DNA of 64,000 nt, taken from contig ONZQ02000004.1 of assembly GCA_900312665.1 (NCBI GenBank), forward strand, positions 2,138,693 to 2,202,692, given 5' to 3'. Below the pieces are notes generated by a model. That model made no database searches. It had not been told where the DNA came from and saw only the letters and a program-made list of their open reading frames with translations. Shown one piece after another: positions 11,145 through 22,477 of the stretch. Source of the DNA: Cephalotrichum gorgonifer. Its lineage: Eukaryota > Ascomycota > Sordariomycetes > Microascales > Microascaceae. The stretch's first letter is position 1. The number at the start of each line of letters is the position of its first letter. The position numbers and the translations under genes are program-made.

Positions 11145-12369
11145 ATGCGGCTTCCTTCGTGGTTGTCGGCTTTAGGGCTGGCGGCCCTGGTCATGGGCAA
11201 GGATGACGCGAAAGATAGCGATTCGGAGGTCAAGAGCATTGCTGTGAGTCGGGAGCTCTGGTCCAGAGGTGCAGAGTGAAGCTTGAGAGCTATGCTAACT
11301 GAGTCGCAACAGCTGAGGACGCACACACTTGTCGAGGTATATAGAACCGGCCCTTGTTGACCACGACCACGACTACGCACGAATCCCACTAACGCATTGT
11401 TGCTATAGCCATACCTTGATTCCGATATGGGAAGCCGGTGGTACGATTTCGGAGGCGACACCATAATTCGAACGGATTCGTACGTACCCCCTAATACCCC
11501 CAAGCACCATCAACGCCCCTTACCTTGGACCACATCGTTCGCCTCGCGCGAGGTCGCCAAGCTCGGACAGCTCCTGACACAAATTGGATCCCAACAGGTA
11601 CATCCGGCTCACGTCCGAGCAACCTTCCCAAAACGGGTGGCTATTCTCCCGCGTACCTCTCACGGCCACGAACTGGGAGGTTGAGGTGGAGTTCAAGATC
11701 CACGGCAAGAACCAGCTGTACGGCGACGGTTTCGCCATGTGGGTCACCAAGGACCGCGGCAAGCCGGGTCCCGTCTTCGGCCACACGGACAAGTTCGAGG
11801 GCCTCGGCATCTTCGTCGACACGTACAAGAACAACCGGCCGGGCGTGGTCTTCCCCTATGTCATGGCCATGGCCGGCAACGGCGAGACCTCCTACGACAA
11901 GGACACGGACGGCAAGGGCACGGAGCTCGCGGGGTGCTCGGCGAGGGGGATCCGCAACACGAAGCAGCCAGCGAAGCTCAAGCTCACGTACTTCCAGGAC
12001 AAGAGCCTGAAGCTCGAGCTGCAGTACAAGAACGACGAGTGGACGACGTGCTTCGAGACGGACCAGCCCCCCGAGATGCCCAAGATCTCGTACCTAGGCT
12101 TCAGCGCCGAGACGGGCGAGCTGACGGACAACCACGACATCATCTCCATCCGCGCGAGGAACCTGTACATAGCCCCCAAGTCCAAGAGCGGCCCCAGCAA
12201 GAGCAGGGGCAAGGGCGGCAACGCGAGCTCCGCGGCGTACAGGCGGAAGAAGCAGGGCGGCAGCTGGCTCTGGTTCCTCGCGAAGGGGCTCCTGTTCGTG
12301 GGCGCCATCGCGGGCGCATACGTCGGATATACCATCTACCGGTCTCGCAAGAAGACCCACAGGTTCTAA
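11145..12369 (+). CDS. VIP36/ERGIC-53-type L-type lectin, membrane cargo receptor
   Basis: Four exons: 11145-11243, 11313-11336 (a 24-nt microexon), 11409-11479 and 11598-12369, giving 321 residues. A signal peptide (about 1-18, MRLPSWLSALGLAALVMG) precedes the legume-lectin-like domain, with SRWYDFGGDTII, DGFAMWVTKD, GLGIFVDTYKNN and the LGFSAETGE stretch. These correspond to the carbohydrate and Ca-binding core of the family. A single transmembrane helix at about 288-310 is followed by a short basic tail ending KKTHRF, whose terminal Phe resembles ER-exit signals of ERGIC-53/VIP36. The family binds high-mannose glycoproteins and shuttles them between ER and Golgi. The start is the ATG at 11145, since the signal peptide begins there. 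All splice sites match GT..AG consensus. Confidence 0.92.
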
Positions 12370-12809
12370 GGAGAAGCCATCGTACCCGGATGGAAGCAGG
12401 GGGGAGTCGAGGGTAATGAGAGAACGGCGATGGGGCGTAGTGCTGCTGGGAGTCTGGTTCCAATACTTGGTGTTTTTTCTTTTGTTATTAGGTCCCGACA
12501 TGGGAATGCCCTCCACGCTGTAAATACTAAAATGCTACGTCACTTATGCCCCTACAGCCCCCGTCCCTCGATTTTATATCCGGCTTGTTTTAGACCCGCT
12601 GCGGGTGTGGCCTGATTCCAAGCTGGTTTCGTGTAGGTCAGAGCTAGACTCGGAGCTAGACCTTGGTGTGATAGACGGATTACTTGCTACTAGCCGACTA
12701 ACTATACTACTCGCCGTTCTGGCAGGCCTGCTTACGCTTACTCGGTTCCATTGATGGATCAGGTTGTTTTCTTTGAAAAAGAAGCAAGAAAGAATACCCC
12801 TGATATAAG

Positions 12810-13025
12810 TTGTGAAATTGAATCGATTGAAGCTCGTCCCCACCCGCCATCGCCCACGAACTCCAGCACCGTAGAAACGCCGTTCATCCCAACATGAATA
12901 AACCTGCTAGTAAACGTCTCAAAAGTCATCTCCTCCGTGCACGCATCCGAAGAGCCACCACATACGCCTAGCGCCTTCATAGCGCCTTCATAGCGCCTGC
13001 CCTTCCCAGAAAAATGACGAATCAC
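12810..13025 (-). pseudogene. possible coding relic, unknown secreted-type fragment
   Basis: About 70 codons read on the minus strand look protein-like, including CGGSSDACTEEMTFETF and GMNGVSTVLEFVGDGG. The frame opens directly downstream of an imperfect 12-bp tandem repeat (GGCGCTATGAAG, about 2.5 copies on the minus strand) and runs into sequence without coding character. I see no ATG, splice context or neighbouring exon that would complete a gene. It may be a truncated relic or chance. Confidence 0.2.
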
Positions 13026-13364
13026 CTCCGTCTCCCCTCAGCTGGGAACTCGAGAACTTGGGGGGCTAATAAGGGCCGCGGCCCGCCTTTCTTCTGATGA
13101 CCAGGCGTTTCTCAGAACTTGATGACTCGTTCCCGTTGTCTGGCTTACTCGCAAACGAGGAAGAAGACCTAATTAGTTGGCATTATACTCATACTAGTAC
13201 TCGGCTTTGTCCTCGTGTAGCTACGAGGATATAGCCAAGAGCGCCATATTCATGAGCCGCTTTCGGCTAGGGACTGAGATCCTTCCGGAAGGGAGGCTCC
13301 TGCCTTGGAGCGGGCTCGGCGGAAAGGAGTCCCCCCTCGTGTGGATAGTTTCCACTTTCTGCCC

Positions 13365-13658
13365 TTAACTCCGACAATCTGAGATGAGGAGGGCGGCTAC
13401 TACCTGTACGGTACAACATAGCTCGCCCGCGCCTGTATCCTCATCCAGATCTTGTCGTAGTTCACTGGTATCACGACGCATGTCGATTTGAAAATCGGCC
13501 ATAAACTGTTCCAGTCGGCCTAGCCTTTGAAGAATCTCGTCTCCACGGCCAATGGCAGGGATATTAGGAAACTTCAGCATCTCGTCACTGATAGTCCTGA
13601 GCGCATCTGCGACCACCACAAAGTTGGGCTCCCGGTGCCCCTGGGGCCCCCCGCGTCG
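13365..13658 (-). pseudogene. possible coiled-coil gene relic or orphan exon
   Basis: On the minus strand the frame encodes ADALRTISDEMLKFPNIPAI followed by RGDEILQRLGRLEQFMADF and a Glu/Arg/Asp-rich helix. This amphipathic pattern resembles short coiled-coil proteins that I associate with Sordariomycetes, though I cannot name a family. The open frame has no ATG before the helix; the upstream stop is at about 13659-13661. A CAG at about 13641 could serve as a 3' splice site. It is either an internal exon whose partners I could not find or a decayed gene. Confidence 0.3.
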
Positions 13659-14162
13659 TCATACTCGTACTTGTGCTGGTCAATGAAGACGATATGGTGG
13701 GAATGATGTCACCGGAGGAGGGAGAAATTTGTGGGGGGCGGTACTAGTTGGGTGGGTAGTAGCTTGTTCATGTTGAGTATGGGGTAGGGCCCGTCCATAT
13801 ACGAGTAGGGCATGGTAGGCGTGTCATACGAGTACACTTCCATCTCCCACCATAACATGACTCTGTCACGGCGTCATCTTCCAGTGGGAGAAAAGCAAAA
13901 AAAGAAACTAATACGTCAGCCTCATAGCCCAAAAGAAAACGCGGAGCAGCGGGACGGGACATGAGCAGGACATGGAGAGGATCAATGATACAAGCACAAT
14001 GTTGGAGGGGGAGAGCTTTCCCCGCAACCGGCCACGTGACGCCTTAGCCCGTCCCTCCCTCGCTCTCCCTCGCTGCTGTCCACGCCCATTCAGCGGATTG
14101 CGAGGGAGGAACCCAATTGCGCCGTCTCCCCAAGGCGGAATGTGCCAAGTCTGGTAAAAAGT

Positions 14163-14186
14163 GCTGCCGCTGCCGCTGCCGCTGCC
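14163..14186. repeat. (GCTGCC)4 hexanucleotide repeat
   Basis: Four perfect copies of GCTGCC lie in the 5' flank of the PKA gene, about 720 bp before its ATG. There is no sign that they are translated. Confidence 0.85.
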
Positions 14187-14904
14187 ACTCTCACACCCTT
14201 GAAGCTGCTCTCCCGCTTGCTTCTTCACCTTCTTCCGGGAGAACCAGCCCTCCACCGTCCACACGCAAGCACGAGCATCTGAGGCGACTCAAATATCCGG
14301 AATCCGATATCCGAGCCACCTGACAGAGAGCTCCGTTCTCCGTTATCCCTTTTCCGAACTCGGCCACGACAGCTTACCTGTCCTGTGTTGGCCCGCCTAT
14401 TTTGAGAATCGAGCTTGTCCCCCTGTCTCTCTGGCTCTCTGCTCCATTTCTACTTGCTCTTTCTTGGCTGCGGCCGTGTTCCTGCAGGTTGGCACCCACC
14501 TACGGATCCCATCACACCCGATTTGGTCAACCAACTCAAGTCGAATCTCTCTCGCCCGGCCCGATCCTCCCAGCCCCGCTGCTGAATTGCTCCCCCCAAT
14601 TCGCTACCCCCCCCCCCTTCCTTCCTCTTCCGACGACGACGACACTTTGACGACAGTCACCCTGCTTTACCTACGTGCATATACTCGACCGTCTCACAAC
14701 TTTCAATCGCGGCCTCTTAACTTTATCTTCTCGCCCCTAAATCGTCTAGCTGGTAGCCGGCAGCTCTCACCCTTACGATAAAGATCCCCGCGGCTCTGGA
14801 CAGATACATACATCCCTGTCTCTGATCCTTGACACTGCCCAGCGATCGCCTAGTCGGCCATTGCGACCGACTCCGCCCTCGAGACTGACACCAGCTCACA
14901 CCTT

Positions 14905-16942
14905 ATGCCTTCTCTCGGGTTTCTGAAGAAGAAACGAACAAGGGACGGAAACGGAGACAACCCACCAAGCGCTCCGACGAGCCCCGTCGCTCCTACTGCG
15001 CCCAGATCCTTCGAGCCCAGCCAGCCCAGGGACCCGTCCCTCTCGTCATTTCCACTCCCGCCGACAGCAGCCCCCCACGCGGCCCCCCATTCTCCGCCTA
15101 ACCCGCAACCGGCATCGAATACATCTGCTCCCCCGCCGGCGCAGGACACCACCCAGATGGCGCATTTAGCGACCCAGCCCGCATTCTCACAGCAGCCCTC
15201 CCACGACCAGCAGAACCTGCCGAGCATCAGCAACTTGATTGGCCAGAACCACCAGCAGCAGCAGCAACAGCAGCCCTCACAACCCCAGCAACATGCCGCT
15301 CCGGCAGAACAGGCGGCCCAGTACCTAACACAGCCGAACGCACGCGTGGCGACGGTCAGCCCCGGGACCGACCCCGAGAAGCTCGCACAGGAGCAGGCAA
15401 ACGCCGGGATGGCCGTCCCCGGACAACTACCTTCGGCCGAGGCACCCCAGCCCCAGGTATCACACCAGGCGGGTGAGGCCGCACCTCTCCTCTCCCAAGG
15501 ACTGCCGCACGGCGGCTTGGCGGCGGCGGAGTACAATGGCCAGCAAGCGCAAGGGCAGGGGCAGGTCCAGGCGCAGGCGCAGGCGCAGGGGCGCATAACC
15601 AAGGGGAAGTACGCGCTGCAGGACTTCGAGATACTGAGGACACTGGGCACGGGGAGCTTCGGGCGGGTGCATCTCGTGCAGTCGCGGCATAACACGAGGT
15701 TCTACGCCATCAAGGTGCTGAAGAAGGCCCAGGTGGTAAAGATGAAGCAGGTGGAGCACACAAACGACGAGCGGAAGATGCTGGCGGAGGTCAAGCACCC
15801 GTTCCTAATCACACTATGGGGCACGTTCCAGGACAGCAAGAACCTGTACATGGTGATGGATTTCGTCGAGGGCGGCGAGCTCTTCTCGTTGCTGAGGAAA
15901 TCGGGGGTGAGTCCGCTGCCTTTCTTTCCTTTTAACAGACCCTTTCTTCGTGCCCTTGGGGGAGTTTTGCTTGCTTGTCTGCGCTCGATAGTGGAGAGTG
16001 ACCCGCCGCTGACGGTTTTCTACAATAGCGCTTCCCCAACCCCGTTGCCAAGTTCTACGCGGCCGAGGTGACGCTCGCACTGGAGTACATGCACTCGAAA
16101 AACATCATATACCGGGACCTAAAGCCGGAGAACCTGCTCCTGGACCGCCACGGACACCTGAAGATAACGGACTTTGGGTTCGCGAAGAGGGTGCCGGATA
16201 AGACTTGGACGCTCTGCGGCACTCCGGACTACCTGGCGCCCGAGGTAGTGAGCAACAAGGGGTACAACAAGTCGGTTGACTGGTAAGACTTTCTCCTCAC
16301 CTGCCTCTTTCTGTTTCCTTTTCCTATCCCGCTTCCCGACTTGTGGGCGTACACGTCGCGGAAGCCCCCGTACTGACCCCCTGAGCAGGTGGTCCCTGGG
16401 CATCCTAATATACGAGATGCTCTGCGGCTACACACCCTTCTGGGATGGCGGCTCCCCCATGAAGATCTACGAGAATATTCTCCGCGGCAAGGTGAAGTAC
16501 CCGGAGTACATGCACCCCGACGCGCGGGACCTCCTCGAGCGCCTCGTGACGGCCGACATCACCAAGCGGCTTGGGAACCTGTACCACGGGTCCGCCGACG
16601 TGAAGAACCACCCGTGGTTCAGCGAGGTCACCTGGGAGAGGCTGGCGAGGAAGGACATCGACGCGCCGTACACGCCGCCGGTGAAGGCCGGGGTGGGGGA
16701 CACGAGCCTCTTCGACAGGTACCCGGAGGAGACGGAGCAGTACGGACAGACGGGTCCGGACGAGTGAGTTTCCCCCTCCCTACTTTTCTCTCTTTCTTCT
16801 CTTATCCTTTTGTCCTCTTCCTCTTCAACCCTCCTCGTACTCTTCCTCCATGACGTTTCCCTAAGCTTCTGATTCGCCCCTTTTTTTTTCATCGCTAATC
16901 ATTGTCGATTCCAGGTACGGCCACTTGTTTGTAGACTTCTAG
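14905..16942 (+). CDS. pkaC: cAMP-dependent protein kinase catalytic subunit
   Basis: Four exons: 14905-15906, 16029-16282, 16389-16763 and 16915-16942, giving 552 residues. A long Pro/Gln/Ala-rich N-terminus (about 1-230) includes a Gln run near 115-122 and a QAQ repeat near 215-228. The AGC kinase domain follows, with LGTGSFGRV (248-254), YAIKVLKK (Lys270), YRDLKPEN (Asp364), DFGFAKR (382-388) and the activation loop TWTLCGTPDYLAPE with the phosphorylatable Thr395. The last 28-nt exon supplies the C-terminal hydrophobic motif FVDF, as in PKA where the chain ends at this motif. That terminus and the PKA-type RLGNL segment separate it from Sch9/PKC-like AGC kinases. PKA controls growth, stress responses, development and, in pathogens, infection structures. 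It is held inactive by a regulatory subunit encoded elsewhere. Confidence 0.96.
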
Positions 16943-17760
16943 TCACCACATTCGGGAAAAGGAAAAAAAAAAAAACTCTACAAAAAAAAGAACATAAATG
17001 AGATGATGTGGATGTGAAGAAACCGAGATATGCCTGTTTTATGACCAAAAGTGCTTTTCGGGTGGGAGGGGGAGGGGGAAAGGGAAGGGGAAGGGAAACG
17101 GGGGATGATGAGTGTTGGGTACGTATAACGAATTGCATGAAGTTGGGGAAATGGGGAATTACAAAGGGGCGTAGTTAGGAAGGGCGGGCAATGGGGAACT
17201 GGGAACAGGATAGGGACTAGGGAATCGTAGAAATCTTGGTTTATATTCGCTCTCACTCCCTCTCTCACCCTTTTCTCTCACCCTCTCTCTTCTCCCTCTC
17301 GCTTTTCCCTTGGCAGTTGGAGAAATAAAGGGGGATTAGGATGGTAGCCACGAGGAATCATCTCTGGTTCTCTTCTCCCCTCTTGCTGGTGAAGCTGCTT
17401 CTAATGAGGGACAGATACAAGCGAAGGCAATGGAAGGGTTAGGGAGAGGGACGGGATGAGAATGAGTGCGAGGATGGGTGAGGATCTCTCTAACCCGGCA
17501 TATCATTAAAACCCGAAGACCGCGGCAGATCAGTTGAGAAGTTCCGTTGTTCATGTGTCTCGTCTATCTTCATTCTATCATAAGAAAAGGGGGGTTGTGG
17601 AAAAATCTGCCCCGTAAACTTCCTACCCTAACTCCGTCGACAGCCAAGAAAAAGGGAAAGTAACAAAACGCCACAGCCCAGAATGAATGAGCCACTGCCT
17701 GCGCGTTCGTGGTTCTACGTAGAGCCAACAGGGCGGGACCGGCCAGCCAGCCCGGCAAAC
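16943..17760. other. convergent intergenic region
   Basis: This 818 bp region separates the ends of the PKA gene and the patatin gene. It begins with an A-rich stretch (16958-16990) that may hold poly(A) signals, followed by G/A-rich and then C/T-rich sequence. No gene is visible. Confidence 0.5.
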
Positions 17761-20167
17761 TCAGTCCAGCTTAAGGCCGCCCGCCGCCGCCTGAGCCAGC
17801 AGCGCGTCCCCGCGAAGAGTCACGCCCTCCTCCGCCGTCCCCTCGGTGTCCTCCCCCTCGGAGTCGTCCCCGTCGAGCAGCAGGCCCGCCATGTCGTCCT
17901 CGCTCAGTATCGTCTCTATCGACCCCCTCCTGGCCCACGGCCTCGTCTCCCGCCTGCCCCTCTCGACGAGCCTCTCGACGCGCAGCCTGTTGGCGACGAA
18001 CTTGAGCTTGGGGAACGTGCCCTGGCGGCCCTCGTGCAGCATGCGCGCCAGCCGGGACGGGTCCGGGTCGGAGAGGATGTTTATGAAGTCGGACGGCACG
18101 CTCTTGGGCCAGATGGTCACGGTGCCCGCGAAGGCGTCCTGCAGCCACAGCTGGGACCAGTCTTGGCCCAGCGGGCGCGGGAGGAGCTCGGCGTGCCGGA
18201 TGAAGCGGAGCCACTTGTTCATGTCCAGCTTGAGGAAGTTCTCAAACGTCGACATGAGGTAGCCGCCGCGCCACCCCGCCCCGCGCCTGTGCGTGACGGG
18301 GTGGCCCACCGTCCCGCGCGGCGAGAAGAAGAAGAGGTTGATATGCGGATTCACCTGGCTCACGATGGTGAAGTTGACGTTGAAGTGTAGGTTTAGCGCC
18401 TTGATGGGGATGTCGGTCCGCAGGCTCCCGTCCTTCCACTTGCGCCCGAACGAGTAGGGAACGAGCCGCCCGCCCTCCGCGGGCCCCGTCTTCATCATCA
18501 GCACGACGGGGTTGAGGATCCCAGGCACGGCGGCCGACGCCAGCACGGCGGACCAGATGACGCAGTCCGGGCTCGTGAGGTAGTTGCACAGGATCGTGGG
18601 CGAGTGCGGGTCCGACGGTACGCACGAGACGTTGAGGATGCGCCCCGTGCGCTCGTACGCCTCGCGGAACGTCATGGAGCCGCGCGTCCACCAACTCGCG
18701 CGCCGCGCCCAGTCCACCGAGTCGAAGCGCGCGCCCGTCCTCCACCACCGAGGGAGCCACGTCAAGACGGAGTCCCCGCACGCATCTATGCGCGACGCCA
18801 GGGCGGGCACCAGGAGCTCCTTCAGCTCGTCGTTCGTCCTGGTGGCCACGAGGGCCGCGACGAGGGCGCCGCCGCTGGTGCCGGTTATGACGTCGGGCAG
18901 CAGGTCGGCGTCGAGGAGGGCCCTGACGACGCCGAAGTGGTAGTAGGCGAAGGCGGCGCCGCCCGAGAGGCAGAGCGCCGTGCGGCCATAGTTGGCGTGC
19001 ATGTGCTTGAACAGCACGCGCTTCTCTTCGGGCGCGAGCTGGTTCGTCTTGCGCAGGAAGTTGACGGTCAACTCGGCTGTCGGAGAGCTGCGGTGTCAGC
19101 TCGTGGTTCGCGCGCTTTCGAGGTTGCACAAGAGCGGGAAAGGGAGGGGGAGGGGAATGGAAGGGGCGGCACTTACCCTCCTCAATATATCTCTGCACCA
19201 GGTTCTTCGTCCCGTAGTACGTCTGACTGTAGAGCCTCGGACTCTCGACGCCTACAAAGTTGCTCTTAATACAAGCCTCCGCCAGGATCCTCAGCTCGTC
19301 CACCGGCCTCGCCTTCCCGGCCTCGACCTTGGCGCCGGCGCCGGCGCCGGCCTCCGCCCTCTCGGCACGGACCCTCAGCTTCCTCATGGTGTCCCAGACG
19401 CGGCGGACCGTCTTGGAGTCGTAGTACGCGTACTCGTTCTCCTCCTTCCACTCCTGCCTGCCCAGGAATCCGTCGAGCTGTTTGGCGGCCACGACCCAGT
19501 CGTGGTAGTTGTCCGTCGTGCGCATGTTCCGCCTCAGGCTCTCGCGCGTCCCCGTCCAGGCGAACGTCTGCTCGTACAGGTAGATGTACATCCTCGTCAG
19601 CAGGTACGACGTCCACTCCACGGCGAGCACGCCCAGGACGCCGAGAAACAGCGGCCACTTGAGCAGGGTGTACAGGTAGCCCTCGCGCGTCTCGTCCTTG
19701 GTCCGCTCGCCGAGGAGGAGGCGCGAGCGCGCCCTCTTCCCCCCCGCGCCCGCCCCGGCTCCGGCTCCGGCCTTCTTCACCTTCTCATTCACCGGCGCCC
19801 AGTCGTTCTGCGCGGATATAAAGTACGACGACGATGGCTGCTGCTGCGCGAGGGACAGCGTCTGCCTGAAGTCGGGCGACGCGGGGTCATGCCTCAGGCT
19901 CGGTGAGGGGGGCTCAGCCGCCGCGGGGTCGCCGACGCCGGCGTCGGAGGGGCGCGGGCTGAACGGGCTGCGCGAGGGTAGGCTCGTGGAGCTGGGGGAG
20001 GCGAGCTCGTCGGCCGGGAGGAGGTCGGGGGCGGTGAGGGCCTGGGCGAAGGCCTCGAGGCCCTCGGGGTCCGGGTAGTCCTCAGCTATGGCGGGGATGG
20101 TGGAGGGGTCGAAGGCCTCGGGAGGGAAGCCGTAATTGCGGTGGAAGCTTTCTCGTCTTGAGGCCAT
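17761..20167 (-). CDS. patatin-domain lipase (Tgl3/4/5-like acylglycerol lipase or phospholipase)
   Basis: Two exons, 20167-19177 and 19076-17761, giving 768 residues. Residues 1-160 are disordered. A hydrophobic segment at about 169-196 (WPLFLGVLGVLAVEW and following) probably embeds in the ER or lipid-droplet membrane. The patatin domain starts near 360 with the oxyanion-loop region LSGGAAFAYYHFGVV, then the nucleophile elbow GTSGG (Ser398) and the dyad aspartate in KDGSLRTDIP (Asp546). This architecture matches yeast Tgl3/Tgl4/Tgl5 and their filamentous relatives, which hydrolyse triacylglycerol and lysophospholipid in lipid droplets. The C-terminus is acidic and low complexity. The single intron joins YIEE to AELTVNFL in frame. 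Substrate preference cannot be read from sequence. Confidence 0.92.
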
Positions 20168-21242
20168 GGCGATGGTGACGTCGTGGGTGGTGGTGGGGGC
20201 GGTGTCCGCGGAGCTCCCATCTCAGGGTGTGTTAGGGAGCTATAGCTGCATTTATGCGCATGTAGATGTAGTCGGATAGGTTGTCCGGGGGGATAGGGCA
20301 TTCACGTAGTCAAGGTATAAGAAAACAAAAGGTAGTAAAGATGTTTCTCTAAGGCCAAACCCGACGGATAACTAGGAGGGTAGTAATATAATCTTGGCTG
20401 TTGGTAGGTTGGGGGAATGATGCGCTTGCTTGCTGGTACCACGCGCATGTGAGCCCACCAACTCTTACCTTGTACGTCACCAGGTGCTATCATAGGGTGG
20501 TATGGACAGGTGTTGTCACGTGGCGGAACTGGGAAGGAGGGGACAACTGCCGAGTTCAAGTGAACCTCGACCAACTATCATGTCGTCATCCAGCTCGTAC
20601 CACCAGGCCAGGCTCGATCGACCTTGTCGCCCTGCCACATGTTAATGGGGTCTCAAAATGGATTCTAAGCAGCAGGCCTCATGAAAACATCCTCACGAAC
20701 ACGCGAAGCCTATGACGGCTCTGATCACACTCCACAGAGAAGGACTCAGGGACAGCTTGAAACCCAGAAAATAGCAAGAACCCCGAGAGGATATAGACGT
20801 TACCAGAAAAGAACAAAGTACGCATATCGGGCTAGAGGGGGTGAAAAAAAACACAAATGTTACAAACTCCATCTATCATCCCTCATCTTCCCTCGCTCTC
20901 GCCCTCGCCCCCCATCCCCGTCCCCGTCCCCGAGAGGGTTCGGCGTTTCGTAAAGAGCTTCCCCACCTTCGCCTCGCTCGCCCCTGCCCATGCCCAAAGC
21001 AAAGCAAAGCCCTGAACCCGAAGCTCTTGGAAGGGACTCCTCCCCAACACCTTTTCCCTCCATGAGACCGCTTGACATTCTGGAGCTCGGGACACCTGGG
21101 TATTACAGTGGCCCCTCGTTGCTCCTGTAAGGGGTGCCACTCTATCCATCACCACTCTACTAAATCCGCCAAAGGTCGGCGCAATGCCCGACATTCGCCC
21201 TCGCCCTCGTCCTCATCCGGACTCCGGGACGGCGCGTTTGCC
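20168..21242. other. intergenic region
   Basis: This 1.1 kb region is the 5' flank of the patatin gene and the 3' flank of SAR1, both on the minus strand. The short open frames lack coding character. C/T-rich repeats near 20880-20935 are simple sequence. Confidence 0.5.
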
Positions 21243-22477
21243 TTAGACGTACTGCGACAGCCACCTTATTCCGTCACCATAGCCTAAAGGAGCTCGTTAG
21301 TAAAAACTGGTCCTAGAAGCTACAATCCCCTACTCGTACGTAGGCACATCAAGCTGAGCAGAGAGGGGACGCCGGGAGAAATGAAAAGAAACTCACCCTG
21401 GCGCATCACGACGGAGCACATGAAGACCTCGATGGGCCTAATACCCTCCAGCGGCACCTTGCCCTTGCCCGTCGTCTGGTAGAGACCCAGCTGGTGGCGC
21501 AGCTCGTCCTCGGAGATGGCGTCCGGGTGGTCGATCTTGTTGCCCAGGACGACGAAGGGCACCTTGGAGAGCTCCTCCATGGCGAGGAGGGCGTCGAGCT
21601 CGGCCTTGGACTCGGGGAAGCGCTCGTAGTCTTTCGCGTCAACGAGGAAGACGATGCCGTTCACTTCGGGGAAGTAGTCCTTCCAGAGGCGGCGGGCTAT
21701 TTCACGGGTGGAATCGCGCTAGTTAGCGAGATGCTATTGTATAGTATGGGTACCAATGTGGAGGCTCGTTTGGAAGAGAAAAGGAGGGGTTGGGGGAAGG
21801 GGAGGACCTACCCTGCTGGTGACCGCCCAAGTCGAAGGTGGTGAATCGCACATTGCCGATAGAGAGTTCCTCGGACGCTTGAAAAGCTCGTCAGCGTCCC
21901 GCACGTGAGAAGTACTCCAGAGATGGGCACCGGAAGGAGGAGGGGAGGGGAAAGGTTTTCGTACTCGGGTGGAGGGTGGGCTGGAGGATAGCAACCCGAT
22001 CATTCTATAATTCCCAAAGATAAAAGTCCACGTCAGCAACCCAGAGCGCATACAGCAACAGCAACAGCCCTAGGTATCGAAGGATAGGAGACCCGGAGCA
22101 AAAGATTCGGAAGAGAGCTCGTCGTACCTTCAGCATGTGTAATAGGGTCGTCTTTCCCGCGTTGTCCAGTCCGAGGAACAGAAGCTTCGCGTGCTTGTTA
22201 AGCAGGCCAAGGTTCGAGAGGACATCGTAGACTAAAAATCATATCCCCCTCCCAGTCAGCTTCGTTCCCCCCCCCCCTTTATAAGGTCAAGAATGTTGTC
22301 TCCCAGCCCAGAAGTTAGGGGCTACAGTTCGCGGGGTTGGGTTAGGTTGGGGGGCGACAGGGAGATAGGGCTCCGACTGGATGTGGGAGATAGGAGTCGG
22401 GAGACGAGGATATTGGATATGGAATATGGGATATGGGACATAGACGGGGAATGCGTACACCAGTTGATGAGCCACAT
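21243..22477 (-). CDS. SAR1: small COPII coat GTPase SAR1
   Basis: Six exons: 22477-22459 (19 nt), 22231-22128, 22004-21965, 21877-21812, 21696-21397 and 21283-21243. They give 189 residues, the usual length for Sar1. The amphipathic N-terminus MWLINWFYDVL inserts in the ER membrane. The GTPase motifs are GLDNAGKTT (P-loop), the switch-1 region QPTLHPTSEE, DLGGHQQARRLWKDYF (switch 2) and NKID, and the chain ends GYGDGIRWLSQYV. Sar1, activated by Sec12, recruits Sec23/24 and Sec13/31 to form COPII vesicles at ER exit sites. The first splice donor must be the GT at 22458-22457 to preserve NWFYD; a GT two bases earlier breaks the frame. The gene is intron-dense relative to its size. Confidence 0.97.

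Larger units (their letters stand above)
12370..14904. other. intergenic region with possible gene relics
   Basis: This 2.5 kb gap lies between the lectin and PKA genes, both on the plus strand. The left half holds two short coding-like pieces on the minus strand, described separately. There are three TACTCGTA/TACGAGTA copies (13662, 13800, 13827). From about 14040 the sequence becomes C/T-rich with a (GCTGCC)4 repeat and a run of about 12 C, consistent with the promoter and a long leader of the PKA gene. Confidence 0.45.

Noticed and set aside
13741..13775. Segment AGTTGGGTGGGT resembling part of 5S rRNA
   Set aside because: Only about 12 bases match and the flanks show none of the remaining 5S sequence or structure.
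14850..15695. Cys/Trp-rich 281-codon minus-strand frame
   Set aside because: It is the complement of the Gln/Pro/Ala-rich N-terminus of the PKA gene, and its repeats are explained by CAG/CCC codons on the plus strand.
18242..19176. Arg/Pro-rich continuation of the patatin first exon through the intron
   Set aside because: The frame after the donor at 19176 turns into low-complexity sequence, whereas splicing to 19076 restores the patatin domain with its GTSGG motif.
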